From positions 150,267,576 to 150,331,575 of the forward strand of contig OZ020189.1 of NCBI GenBank assembly GCA_963971165.1: DNA of 64,000 nucleotides, written 5' to 3'. Shown piece after piece: positions 37,701 to 48,500 of this stretch; position 1 is the stretch's first letter; the number at the start of each line of letters is the position of its first letter. The translations under genes were made by a program, and so were the position numbers. Below the pieces are notes generated by a model that was not told where the DNA came from, did no database searches, and worked only from the letters and a program-made list of their open reading frames with translations. This DNA is from Philopedon plagiatum (lineage: Eukaryota > Arthropoda > Insecta > Coleoptera > Curculionidae).

Positions 37701-40700
37701 CTTTTTCACAATTTCTTAATTTAATAAACTAAGAAATTGATTTATTTTTCACGCTATTTGTTAAGAATTTACGACAGGCTCCAAAACTTCCGACTATACA
37801 CCGTACTTACTGAATCCCGACTTTTGGACTTTTTCGCGGACAGAATCTCGATTCGCGATCGGGCAGAGTAACACTTTACATCGGTGAGTATCTTTCAACT
37901 ACCCTTCTAGCAGGAGTCATCCTCCTTATATAGCGAAAATTCCCATAAAATTCCCCTGTTAACGACCATTTCACAAAATTAATGTGACATGACATTTACG
38001 ACTTCGTTTTTCCGCCAATCTCTACGAGCGGGCGACCTACTTTAGCAGGCAACTGAAGGAGAAGCTCTTAAATCGTCTGGTATTTATTACATTTTTATTA
38101 TCAAATGAGTAGCTTTTTATTGCCCCCGCATTTTCTGTTGACATTTATAGGTGCGCGTGTCATAACAAGCACATAAAAAGCTATTAAGTTATATAATATG
38201 ATGGAACATTTGGTAATGATAAGTCGATAAGAACAGGTCATCACGGGGCAGATCTTCTTGCGGGTCGTGAGAGTGTCAGTATTTAGCTGGTATTTAGCAG
38301 TAAATAGATAGGTAAGGATACTCTAATTCGACTTACCTTGAAATACCCTCCACATAACTGCTGCAAAGCCTGCAGCCTAATCGCATCCCGGGCATGAGGC
38401 CGCGGTCTGCGAGCGGCCTTATTCGGTTTCTGGCGGCGTCCGCCTTTATTAATCCCCCCTGCACCGGTGCCGTTCCACGCTTCTTGCAGGAGACTGTCCG
38501 CTCTAGACAGGGTTGAGATCAGCCAGCCATAAATACATTCATACAAATACCTGAAAAAAGAATCTTATTATACAAGGTTGTAACGTTTGTTACTGGAATA
38601 TTTTTAAGTAGTTCAAATGAATCGCGTGAATTCGCAAGAGCTTTTATAGGAAGATCTGATTAAAATGGTGTTCTAGCACTGTAAAGGCGTTGCAACCTCC
38701 TCAAGCTAGCTACAAAATTATCATCATTTCCAAAAAAATTGCAAACCCAAGCAAACCCATATTATACAATGCAATTTTCTTTCTTAATTAAAAATTTAAT
38801 TTAGTTTCAATGTTTCATTATGTGCACTTTTTGTGTTTACTTACAGGAGCTCTAATTATTGGTAGTGGGCTGCTTGACACATTTATAATCCTGTATTATT
38901 GTCAACTTACCAATAAATATAGTAGTATTCATGTTCGGCATACAGCTCCAGCTCGAAGCCGGCCAACAAATAGAGTGCTTGCGCCCTAAGAGTGTGATAG
39001 AGCGCCCAAGTGGCGAAATGAGGCCTCGGTGGGATGCCAAGCGCCAAACCGCAGGCTGCGTCTGCGCGTTCGGCTTCCTAAGAAGGAATAAATAAATAAA
39101 TAGCTCTATTTATATTTGTAGAAATTTCCAATTAGAAAACAATCAGTAAAAGTTAGTGCAAAATAACCATAATAATAGCCCGACACCCTGCCATTCAATT
39201 TTTGCGCTTCCGTCGCGTATATTTATGGTAGACCCCGTATATAAAATAATGTTAAAAAGCTGCCGCAATCAAGAAAATTTTTTTAATTCCGTCTATTGAT
39301 TATTCAATGTCTGAGTAATAAATCCTGGACCCACTTTAGCGACATTTGGTGAAGGCGCCAGGTTTCATCCTCGATTGTATATGCCGAAGAACTACCTACT
39401 CAGTCTGGATAAAAAGTACCCTACATTATATTCTTTAACGTAATTTACGCCGCTTCATCGCAATCCATTGCTCCCTTGAGATGTGATAGAGTTACAAAAA
39501 AAAAACAAGCAAGGAGGTAAGGATGACAAGGACAGAACATACGTGATGAAATCAAAGAAATAAATAAATATATTTTAAAACTCCCTCACTGTTAGCGTAA
39601 ATGTCTGAGTATTAGATATAATCATCATTCCTGTAATAATTGAAAAGGTTTCTATTTTACATAAATATCATTTTTATAAATGGCCAAATCGCAATTCTTT
39701 TACTGAATTTTTTATATGGCAACACTGTATATTTATTTGTCAAGGTGCATCTCAAGAGCCCTTTACAAAAACAGTAACTGGTTAATAAGTATTACCTCCT
39801 GAAGCTGTGCCAGTTCATCCAATAACATGGCGAGCTTGTCTCTTTGTCTCGCTCTATTGTGACCACTTAACTGCAGCAACAGAGCTGCAGGTCGGGCGGC
39901 TCGAGCCAGGAATGCATCTGCAGCAGAGCGAGCTGCAGGAATTGCTCTTCCACCTGAAAAAGATATACATATTTTTACAAATGGTTAGAATTTGCTTGGC
40001 CGCCAAGGTCCCCAGATATAACTCATCTTGATTTTTTCTTATGGGATTCTTAAAATGCCCCGGCTGGATCATTTGTTTTTTCTTTATAATATTAGAGCCT
40101 ATGACGTCAGGCTCTTTGGAAGCGTCATGTAAGAACCGGTATTTGGGCATTTTAAAAAATAAAAAGTGTGCGATAACACCCTGTATATTTCCGTCGAATT
40201 TCGACGAGTTTAAACTCATGAACTTTTAAATGGTAAAACATACTGCATTACTTTAATTCCAGTGCGGTTATTGGTAGAAAAATAATAATATTTACTAACT
40301 TAGGGCATGAGGACCACAAAAATTTCTTAAAGCCTCCCTCAACGCTTCTCTGGAAGAACCCGAATTTCGCCCAACCAATTGGAGAGCGCTGCGTGAAACC
40401 AAACACGGGCCCGATTGGCTGAAGTCGGCAAACAACTCCTAAAATTCAAATTCACTATAAAAACACAGAGAATCAAAAAATTCAGACACAAAAATCGAGA
40501 ATTATACGTCTCTAAACGAAATAGGCATTAATTTATATACTTTTTATCCTTACCAATGCTTGATGAAATGAAGTAAGTCCCTGTGCTCGACAAACTACTT
40601 TAAACCTCTCCATCATGTCGATAAAATGAACAACGGCCTCTTCCCTCTTTTTTATTTTTGTGTATCGAGGAAAAGTGGGCGGCAACAATCTTTGGTTTAT

Positions 40701-43700
40701 GGATGGTTCGAAACATACCATTTCTTCTTCTTCTTCTTTGGCACCCTCTCCCAAAGCAACTGTCTCTTTGATAACCTGCAGCATCTCTAAAGCGCTGTGC
40801 AATAATCTGTGGCAGTCATTCAGAGAAGTTTGTTGCTGGTCCTCTTTCCTTAGGGAATTTAACACTTGCAAAAAAATTCTTATGAACTTGACTCGAGCAA
40901 ATATTGCTTGGGCCTCAGGCTGCAAGTTGAAACTGAGCTTCATTTAAAAAAAAGAGAAATTTACATTAACTAAATACATATCAAGCTAATAACATAACAA
41001 ATATACAGGGTGTTGTGGAAATGGTTTATTATATTTGAGTGGGTAACTCCTGGGGTAATCTAGACACCCTGTATATTTAAAACGAAAATTATGTTGTCCT
41101 TACCTCAGATTGTTTATTTCTAGATTTTCGATGCAATTCTTCTTCAACTTCCCTTAACATGCCAATCATTCTTTGTTCAGATATGTCCGGACTTAAATGG
41201 AATCCATATTGCATTGGTTGAAAGTCTTCTTCCTCATATACCATGGCTCTAACGTAAAAAAATTAATATTGGTAAAAGCAAAGCCATATGTAAACTTACT
41301 TGTGCAACAAATCTTTTATGACATCTAGTAGTTTGTACACAGCTAAACAAAACACTTTAAGTGCTCTGTCTTGTGGAGCATAAGGTCTATGAAGATAGAG
41401 ACAGGTAAAAACCTAAAAAAGAAACAAGCTACCATAGAAATTATAATTTAGTACCTATACTTATTGTTGCTATAAAAAGTTTGTTTTTAATATAGCACAC
41501 ACATGAACAATTAAATTTTATTTGAAAAACTAATAAAATAAATATAACTTTATACAAGACACATACTGTTTGAGCAAGTGAATGCCCTTCCAACCATGAC
41601 ACTAATCTTGCTAAAGTGCCATCAATAATACCCAAAAGAGTAGAGGCTGGAAGCTCATTGAGTGGTAGTAAACCATCCTAAAATATATATTATGTCAAAT
41701 TTTACAAGCATAACGGGTCCTCTACTAAAAATTACTTATATAAAGTAAAATATGATAAATTTATTAATGCTTACGCTGACAGCTTGCTCAAAAGATGTTA
41801 TCCTTCGAGCACCACGATTGCACAACATCCCGGCATCCATTTTGGGGTCCATCATTTCAATGGCTGACATAGCCTCAAATAGGCCAAATAATTCATCATG
41901 TAATAGTTCACCCAACTGAAGGTCTAAAAAGAATAGACGCATTCTTTACTGCCAGCATATATTATGATTATGTACTTTTTAAAAGAATCCAATATACGGG
42001 TATTCTTCTTCAATCATTATACCGAATTCAATATGTTAAAGTCAATAATTATCTCTCAAAAGACATCCTGGTTCATCCAGGGCTCTCATCTTGGTCCTGT
42101 GTTGTTCTTGATATTCGTGAACGATCTATCCTCAGGCGCGGCCCGTGAAATTTTAGATGTGTCGTATCTTAGTTCCTACGCATGGGACCCACACCAAATT
42201 ATAGGATGTTCCTATTGGGTACTCTAAAAACATTTTCTGAAAAAAAAAATATTTAATTTTAAAATTTGCGAAAAAAAGTTAATTTTATGGGCCGCTTCAC
42301 CAGAGATCTGACAAAGTTCTGAAGAAAATTTTACTTCCAAGGATTTTTCATAAATTTTTTCAGATTTTATCAATAAAATTAAAATTTCATTGAAGTACCT
42401 CTAATATCTTGAAATTAATTAGTTTTTAAAATTTTTACCCTAAAATATTTTGTCTAAGAAATAATTTAAAATGTCATTTCTTTAAGGAAAATTAGAATAT
42501 TTTCACGAAATTTGTCGATAAAATTTGATATAGGTACTTTATGAAAAAATATGCTGAGTAAAATTTTCTTCAGAGCTTTCTCAGATCTCAGGTGAAGCGG
42601 CCCAAAAAATTAACTTTTTTTTCACAAATTTCAAAATTAAATATTTTTTCACGAAAATAATTGTAGAGTACCCAACAGTAACATTTTATAATTTGGTGTG
42701 GGTCCCATGCGTTGGGTCAGATACGACAATTTGAAATACCAGGAACCGCCACTGTCTATCCTACATATTTGATCACTGCTCCTGTCTATTCTTGGCCAAT
42801 AACCTGAAGATGTACCTCATCATCTCTGACACAAGTGATTGTGGGCTGTTGCAGGATCAAATAACTAAGTTACTGATATGATGTGAGAATAATAAAATGG
42901 CACTAAACACAATCAAGTGTAAAGTTATATCTTTTTCCAGAAAAAGGTATATCGTGGATCATGTTTATAATACAATATTCCTTATTTGCTTATTCATCAC
43001 AATACAGGATTTAGCATCCTCAGAGATTTGAAACAAAATATTTAGCTTCCAATATAAAATAGACATTTAAAAATTTAAAGCTGTCAGTGTTACAAATACT
43101 CTCACAAATACTGTTACAAAATAAATAAAATGTTACATAGAATCATTAAATTAAGAGACATCACATTTATTTATCACAAATCATATAACACAATTAATTG
43201 ATAGCTCTTTTCTACCAAGGGTTGCACTGGTTAATGATCTTGGTATCATTTTCGATAGGGAACTAACATTTATTGCCCATATTGACAACTGCAAAGGCTT
43301 TTAAGATAATGGGCTTTATCATGTGATAGTGCTGGGAATTCAATGGCGTCGAGGTCCTTAAGTCTATATACTACGCACTGATATGGAGCCACCTAGAGTA
43401 TTATTGCATGATATGGGCTCCTTTATATAACACTGATATTAAAAGAATAGAATGCATACAACGGAAGGTTGTCAAAGTCAAAGTCAAAAATGCTTTACTA
43501 TAAAAAGAACATTGGTTCTCATTTACAAAGTTTAAAATAAAAATAAAACAGAAATACACTTTATATACAAAAACAAATATGTAAAAAAACTTAACCATTA
43601 AGAATATAAATGTACTTCACAATAAAAGCACACTGTAAATATGACAAATTAATTAAAAGTCCAAAAAATCCGTCATATCCATATAAAATGTCAGAATAAA

Positions 43701-45142
43701 ACAAGAATTGACACAATTGAACAAAAATATATTTAGAATATTTAATTATAGAACTCATCAAGAGTGTAGTATGCTTTACCCTGTAGAAATTGTTTAACTT
43801 TTGTAACAAAATATTTGTTATCCTCAATATTTCTGTACTCTACGGGTAGATGGTTAAATATCTTGATACTCTCATATTATATAACAGAATTTTTTCTTAA
43901 GGTGCTTAGTAAAAGCAATTCATTGTTGGTTTTAGTGTTATAGGCACCATTATTAGGAATAGTTCTATATTTAACAAACTTGTCAAAAAGAAAACACTAA
44001 ATTGTGTAAAATTCCACTTTATTTAAACACTTGAACTTTTTCTTATAAAAATCCGACATGTTTCGCTACACGGTACTACAGTTCTATAATTTTTATTCAC
44101 CAAATTTACAGTCAAATAATGTAAAAACTCCCTCAATGTCAATTGAAGCCAGATCAAATATTATTATCATTGATATAAATCCAAGTTCTTATTGATTAAA
44201 CTACATAAATACAGACAGTTCTCTATTACCATACCATGAGTGGCTCAACATATTAGGCCTGGATACTATGGAAACACTCAGAATTAAGCTGACTTTGGTC
44301 TTTGGCCACAAGCTGCTGAATAATAAGATAGACAGCGTGGACTTTATGGCCTTGATAAATTTTAGAGTGGCATATCGCCCTACAAGGCAACTAGAACTAT
44401 TTTCTATAAACCCTAGTCGCACTGATATTGGAAAAAACCGCACCATTAACTGAATAATGTCATACTTAAACATGCTACCATATAATCTGAATATTAACTT
44501 TTCCGCGGTAACTTTAAAAGTAAAAATAAAAATATTATAGACCATCTCACTATATACATTCTTATTCCTTTTGTTGAATGGGGTAAATAGTGGAAAGATA
44601 TTATTGATTACCATCCAAATTAGCAAGTCTAGATTTTGATTTTTGTTTTGATTGTTGTTTTAGTTTGTTGTTATAGTTTTTATGTTCAATGTACTTTTGA
44701 ATTTTAAATTTAATTATTGACTTGTTTTGAATATCTGTAGTGTCATTTGTAGGCAATGGCCATTGAAAAAATGAATAAATAAATCAAGAATAAATTACGT
44801 TTTGATGTGTTGTCTTATTGGACCGGATAAGTTTTGTTCTGCGGCATTTATACTTTCTGGACCGTTTTCTTTTCTCTTTTTGCTTTCTTTGTTTTGTGTG
44901 GTTTTTACTATTTCTCTGTAATGTACTTATCTGAATAAATCAATAAATACTCACCTTTAACACTTTCAATAAATATATCAGTGATTTCTACCCAGTTTTG
45001 AGAGGGTTTTGATGATATTTGTACAGCATTGTCTGATGTGGTCGAATCAGGTCTAAAAAAATAAATTCTTGTTCAAGCATGGATTTACACATTATAGCTA
45101 AAGGCGAGTATTAGGTAACAGGTCTTACTCTTGATTTTCCAT
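33807..45142 (-). CDS. Naa35: N-alpha-acetyltransferase 35, NatC auxiliary subunit (Mak10 family)
   Basis: Auxiliary subunit of the NatC N-terminal acetyltransferase, which anchors the catalytic Naa30 subunit near ribosomes. Exons: 45129-45142, 44955-45052, 41775-41923, 41567-41677, 41300-41412, 41104-41248, 40554-40937, 40300-40438, 39796-39953, 38911-39077, 38337-38550, 34452-34619 and 33807-34040. Total 2094 nt, 697 residues plus TAA, close to the roughly 725 of the vertebrate protein. The Mak10 core is unmistakable in exon 3 (LLHDELFGLFEAMSAIEMMD, then KMDAGMLCNRG). Exon 7 has an acidic EEEEE stretch, and exons 10-11 carry FELELYAEHEYYYIYW then YLYECIYGW. Exons 8-13 are visibly GC-richer than the introns. 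The first coding exon is only 14 nt. It shares a short divergent upstream region with Tmtc4. Intron 2 holds a broken LINE with a fold-back MITE; intron 11 holds a LINE ORF on the opposite strand. Confidence 0.95.
34061..34142 (+). repeat. Short repeat beside the exon 13 acceptor of Naa35
   Basis: About 80 bp resembling 38573-38655: gtaacgttcgttac then gcatgaattcgcgaaagc. In both places it lies about 20 bp upstream, in gene sense, of a splice acceptor. Confidence 0.55.
34630..34712. repeat. (TA)n microsatellite abutting the exon 12 acceptor of Naa35
   Basis: About 83 bp of alternating AT. In gene orientation it is followed by ttgttgtcgcag and then exon 12 (34619), so the tract occupies the place of the usual pyrimidine tract and branch region. 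Confidence 0.95.
34760..37447 (+). mobile_element. LINE inserted in an older dispersed repeat
   Basis: Blocks 34760-34875 and 37225-37447 belong to one repeat, whose inverted copy at 520-1030 lacks the insert. Between them sits a non-LTR retrotransposon ending in (TTA)n at about 37199-37221. No clean target duplication was found, and about 130 bp of the host repeat seems to be missing. It lies in intron 11 of Naa35, antisense. Confidence 0.8.
34880..37072 (+). CDS. LINE reverse transcriptase, intact 730-codon ORF
   Basis: Non-LTR retrotransposon polymerase. Motifs in order: GTDGIT near residue 229, VDDFRPISLLSVISKILERI near 279, NQSGFRENFSTTTLL near 317, the first catalytic Asp in VFLDLAKAFDSLNHEML near 350, RGVPQGSVLGPLLFII near 411, and the FADD box (LLAFADDTQIYHS) near 440. 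The N-terminal endonuclease domain is absent, so the copy is probably 5'-truncated. The upstream part is lysine/asparagine-rich, reflecting extreme AT bias unlike the host genes. No stop or frameshift in 2.2 kb points to a recent insertion. The jockey/CR1 grouping is inferred; the exact clade is not assigned. Confidence 0.92.
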   Translation: MVFCKLLLENKSPCSLRYYRNFKNINFDLFNEDLAQIDWNAVKNINNFDNKIEIFNNNILNLFNKHAPVQINKNKKSNSWINSNIKNFAKLKKKAFKKYCKNKSESNWKDYVEIRNFLSKFIKKEKQTFIKNNINPNNPTLFWKNLKKFNINLKESKSVNEYPCAQVLNNHFINSVKNGSPNQNLLSFYLNNKFSKIGKDMFLNLKPITNYDIVKILSKIKTESCGTDGITLRMLNLCMNNNFLNTIKHIINCSILNNNFSNIWKTSLVIPIPKIHNAENVDDFRPISLLSVISKILERIVFDQIIEYFKKYDILPENQSGFRENFSTTTLLCKLKDDILENWDSGFVTNIVFLDLAKAFDSLNHEMLLAKLKYIGFSLKTCQWFKHYLSDRKQVTKIANEYICDISNSLPISRGVPQGSVLGPLLFIIYTFDFHLSIKHGNLLAFADDTQIYHSIKYTDLKNSISLINKDILNISKTITDHGLKINENKTNLILTGPKTLITKIKNNSDFKIVLNNSFKIPSIEFGKNLGVIFDQHLNFHEHIKNIIKKAYYKLRILYNFKDYLNTDTKLRLVDSIILSGLDYCDIIYHKNISNEDKQKLQILQNNCVRFSVGLKKYDHVSPSFDQHNLIKLEKRREIHISCFIYKIILTQKPRYLFEKIEFRNNIHNVNTRNQNAIEIPKHHTEKYKSSFKYTSSVIYNNIPSSLRGLSYITFKKNIKNYLVRVGLEE
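37613..38257 (+). repeat. Dispersed repeat of about 640 bp, copy 2 (partner at 26790-27428)
   Basis: In intron 11 of Naa35, ending about 80 bp before exon 11. Diverged from copy 1 by scattered substitutions and small indels. Antisense to Naa35. Confidence 0.75.
38573..38890 (+). repeat. Repeat filling Naa35 intron 10
   Basis: Positions 38573-38655 match 34061-34142 (gtaacgtttgttac, tgaattcgc), and 38650-38890 match 31945-32195. It therefore occupies nearly the whole intron between exons 10 and 11 and ends about 20 bp from the exon 10 donor. Confidence 0.6.
39078..39795. other. Naa35 intron 9, nothing recognised
   Basis: AT-rich intronic sequence between exons 9 and 10. No coding text, repeat pair or RNA gene was seen. 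Confidence 0.4.
42040..44790 (+). pseudogene. Decayed LINE in Naa35 intron 2, interrupted twice
   Basis: Readable pieces: QGSHLGPVLFLIFVNDLSSG (42090-42150), then after a MITE NNLKMYLIISDTSDCGLLQD (42790), DLGIIFDRELTFIAHIDN (43230), SHLEYYCMIWAPLYNTDIKR (43395) and near the end LLNNKIDSVDFMALINFRVA (44310). The 3' tail at about 44770 is aaaaaatgaataaataaat. Between 43470 and 44200 another element seems inserted, starting with repeated gtcaaa words. Antisense to Naa35; not functional. Confidence 0.82.
42133..42754. mobile_element. 622-bp fold-back hAT MITE
   Basis: The two halves are imperfect inverted repeats over at least 200 bp; shared words include catgggacccacaccaaatt and gggccgcttcacc. 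Ends read CAGGCGCGG and CCGCCACTG. Exact 8-bp duplication tctatcct at 42125-42132 and 42755-42762. Inserted in the LINE just described. Family partner at 57129-57750. Confidence 0.92.
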
Positions 45143-45517
45143 TTCAGAAAGAGGTATTATTTCAATAATTATTTATAAGGAGTGAATAGGAACATTTGTT
45201 TACTTTTTGCTCAAAAATTTTTTTATCTAACCTATAAAATTCGGTTGTCAAAATCTTCCTCCTTAAACTCTCTGGTTTCTGCTACATGGGCCAATTTACC
45301 ATATACCATTCAGGCAACACATCATACAGTTGAAAATTTTTTTAGGTTAGAAAATTGTTTTGATTATTGGGGGGAAATCGATTTTCTATTTATTAAATTG
45401 AAATAATGAATTAATTATCTAAAAGAGTCTACTTCTAGTTTAAATAATGTAGCTATAAAGCGAACAGTGCAACTATATTGCTCATATGTGTTACAATTAG
45501 GTATAGGAGGCTTAAAT
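45143..45517. promoter_or_regulatory. Divergent (shared) promoter region of Naa35 and Tmtc4
   Basis: The two start codons point away from each other across about 375 bp, and no repeat was recognised in this stretch. It must contain both 5' untranslated regions and probably a bidirectional promoter. No clear TATA box or initiator could be assigned. The coupling is inference from geometry. Confidence 0.5.
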
Positions 45518-48500
45518 ATGGTAAGTAGTATGCATTTTTACATATAAACAAGGTAAATATTTATTAAACATACAATTAAACTTTAAGGAACCGAATATAA
45601 ATTCCAAAAAATTTATTACCATCGCCTGTTGTGCTTGGGCAAGTCATTTTGTGTCATTATGGGGTGGTTTTGTCTTTGACGATTCAGAAGCTATAGTGAA
45701 AAACAAGGATGTTATGCCCCACACGCCGCTCAAAACAGTGTTTCAAAATGATTTTTGGGGCACCAACATTGCTCTGAATAGTAGTCACAAAAGCTATCGG
45801 CCTCTTACAGTGTTATCATACAGGTAAGGGTATTATTAAATACCCTTTAAAATATGGCAAGATTTTTAATATTTTTATTGTCAATACTTTTTAGACTGAA
45901 CGTCTTTTTTTCCAATAATCGTCTGGATGCATTCCAATTTCATACTGCCAATGTAGTTCTCCATGGACTTCTATCTATAATGGCATTACCATTTTTTGAA
46001 TGTTTACTAAAAAGAAGAAAACATAGGAAATCCCTTTCACCCCTGGATGATCCAGCTTTTACTGGGGCACTGTTGTTTGCTACTCACCCTATACATTGTG
46101 AGGTAAGTTAATGTGGTAAAGTTATCTAATGGGTAAAAAAGTGTAACGGCAGAGTAAGAGATAATTTTTTTTTACTAATTTGATAAAAATAGCAGTTTTA
46201 AGGTTTGAGTAAGTATCTCTTCGGTAGGTACTTGAGGAACTTTCCTCTGTCACCTCGAGTTTTTCCTCACATTTTAGGCTGTAGCAGCTCTTGTTGGTCG
46301 TGCTGATATTTTGGCTGCACTCCTATTTCTATTGCTCATCATTTTGTACAAAACTCAAACTGGTTATGTCTCTTGGTTTCTGATGATATTTGGTATGACT
46401 GGTGCTGCGGTACTTTGCAAAGAAACAGCAATAACTGTATTGGTAAGTTCTATGTTTTGACGAATTTATAAATTGAAAAATATGTTAACATTATCTTGTA
46501 GTTACATTATCAATTTGTGTTTACTGACAATGTACAAAAAGTGTGCCCATTAAGAGCAGTAACCAGTTCCCATCCCTACTACAGGGTGTCCAGGAATGGA
46601 TTTCCTTTTTCAAACTCTAATAACTTGGCAACCGTGTAACGTAGCGGGGTCGGGTTAGCGGTCATGATACAATAAAAGGAAGATATGATATCAAACCGTG
46701 TCAAATTCGTCCGGGTTCGCGCATGACGTCACGCTGTGAGATATTTTTGAAATGTATAGCGCGCAATATAGAGTTTAAGTTAGTTATAGGCGATTTTATA
46801 TAAATTCTATTGGCAATATACTTTGCCTCCTGCTCATAATACAAATTTTAAAGTATATGATTTAAAATAATCATGTAAATAATGGAATAAATTAATTTAA
46901 AATGATAGATATTGGTAAATTGCCTGGCAATTGCGTTCTATGTATTTATTTACGTAAAAAGAAAAGGTAAATAATTTTATAAAATAAAACTATGCCTAAT
47001 AATTAAGATAATTTTTATTTAGAGGCATATTCTTATTAAAATATATACCTACAGAGTCTTCCGAAAATATGTTATAAATAAGAATTTTGTTTGTTTCTAT
47101 AATTTGTCAAATATTTTTTGCGGTGAATAACATCACTGTATGTTTGCGACGGAAACATATTTTTTAGGGTAGTTTTTTTGGGTTTTTTGCACTTTAAATA
47201 GTAAATTATTAAAAATTATTGTATTTTTGTATTCTTTGATTTTTCAAATTTAAAAAATCTTAGAATACCAAAAATAAACAAAACAAAAATATCTAAACTT
47301 ATGAAATTAGGTAAAATAAGAAATAATATTTTAAGAAAATAGCCTTTTTTTCAGTCTCTTTGTCTTATTTTCTCGATTAAAGTCTAGTGATTCGTTACCG
47401 TGGAGATTTTTAGCAATTGTTTGTCACAGTAAACTTTTTTATTGAAGCGAGTTTGTAAAAACATTAAACACATTTGACATTTATGACATGACACAATTCA
47501 TGGTTTAAATTACCTTCCATAATCACTTTCGTTAAACTTATCTTCCCGTTTGCACAGACGCTTCCAAACACATTGTGTTCCTTTGTCTTTGGGAAAGCTA
47601 AAAACTTTAATATCAGGCAATCAGGCATAAAGCCCTTGCATTGATTGTCCACATCACAACCATACACAATACACCTCATGTTCACTTTCAAACTCACAAA
47701 CAAAAAGTGGTATAAAAACACCAAAAAATAATTTTAAAACACAACACGATCTTAACAAAGACGTGTCTCGTTTACAAAATATGGCGGAATTACTCACAGC
47801 GTGACGTACATGGCCACGCCTACCTGCGCTGTGTACACACAATCAATCAATCAATATAATTAACTTCATTGTTAGCGATTTAAAACAGACTTCACATTTA
47901 AACTTTTCAAATAAATCCTGCGATGGCAGGTGACTTCTACGAACGTTTGGTAACATATAACGATAGATATAGTTCCAGCGCCTAGTCTGGCACTGTGATT
48001 TATGAACCCTAGTGATTACTCCTTTTAAAAACAAGAATTTTTTAAGGGTGCGTGTTTAATGTATGAAATATACCTAAGGAAAAAACCCTCAAAAACGTGG
48101 AGTGAAGTATTAACAAAAAAGTTGCTGATAAGGTTTTTTCTCCTGACGTTAATTGGAGGTGTTATCATGTTTTTGAGGCTGAGCGTGATGAATTTCGAAG
48201 GTCCGACTTTTAGTCCAACTGATAATCCGGCAGCGTTTGCAGACCGACCGTTTACCAGAGTAAGTTATGAAAATTGTTTTTCCCAGTTTTTCTACGACAT
48301 TTTTTTGAAAATATTTTTCCAAAAACACTTACCTCAAATATACTTTTTTTCGAAAAAATCGTATTAGTCTTAAAATACGATGATAATAATTAGGGCCGAT
48401 GATGCTATGTAAGCAACGAAACATCGAATTTTAAGAGTAATTTTGTAGAGCTTATAAAGTGTCCTAAGGAGGTACTTTTTATTTTTTGTATCAAAACCCA

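Noticed and set aside
40660..40947. Plus-strand frame with a Ser run
   Set aside because: Antisense of Naa35 exon 7; the Ser run is the complement of its Glu run.
44201..44626. 141-codon minus-strand frame
   Set aside because: Antisense of a LINE fragment that reads better on the plus strand.
46501..46560. Possible extra Tmtc4 exon reading LHYQFVFTDNVQKVCPLRA
   Set aside because: It follows an AG and is in frame, but lacks a good donor and does not match the family; joining exon 4 directly to 48047 gives the expected ITVLGACLMYE text.
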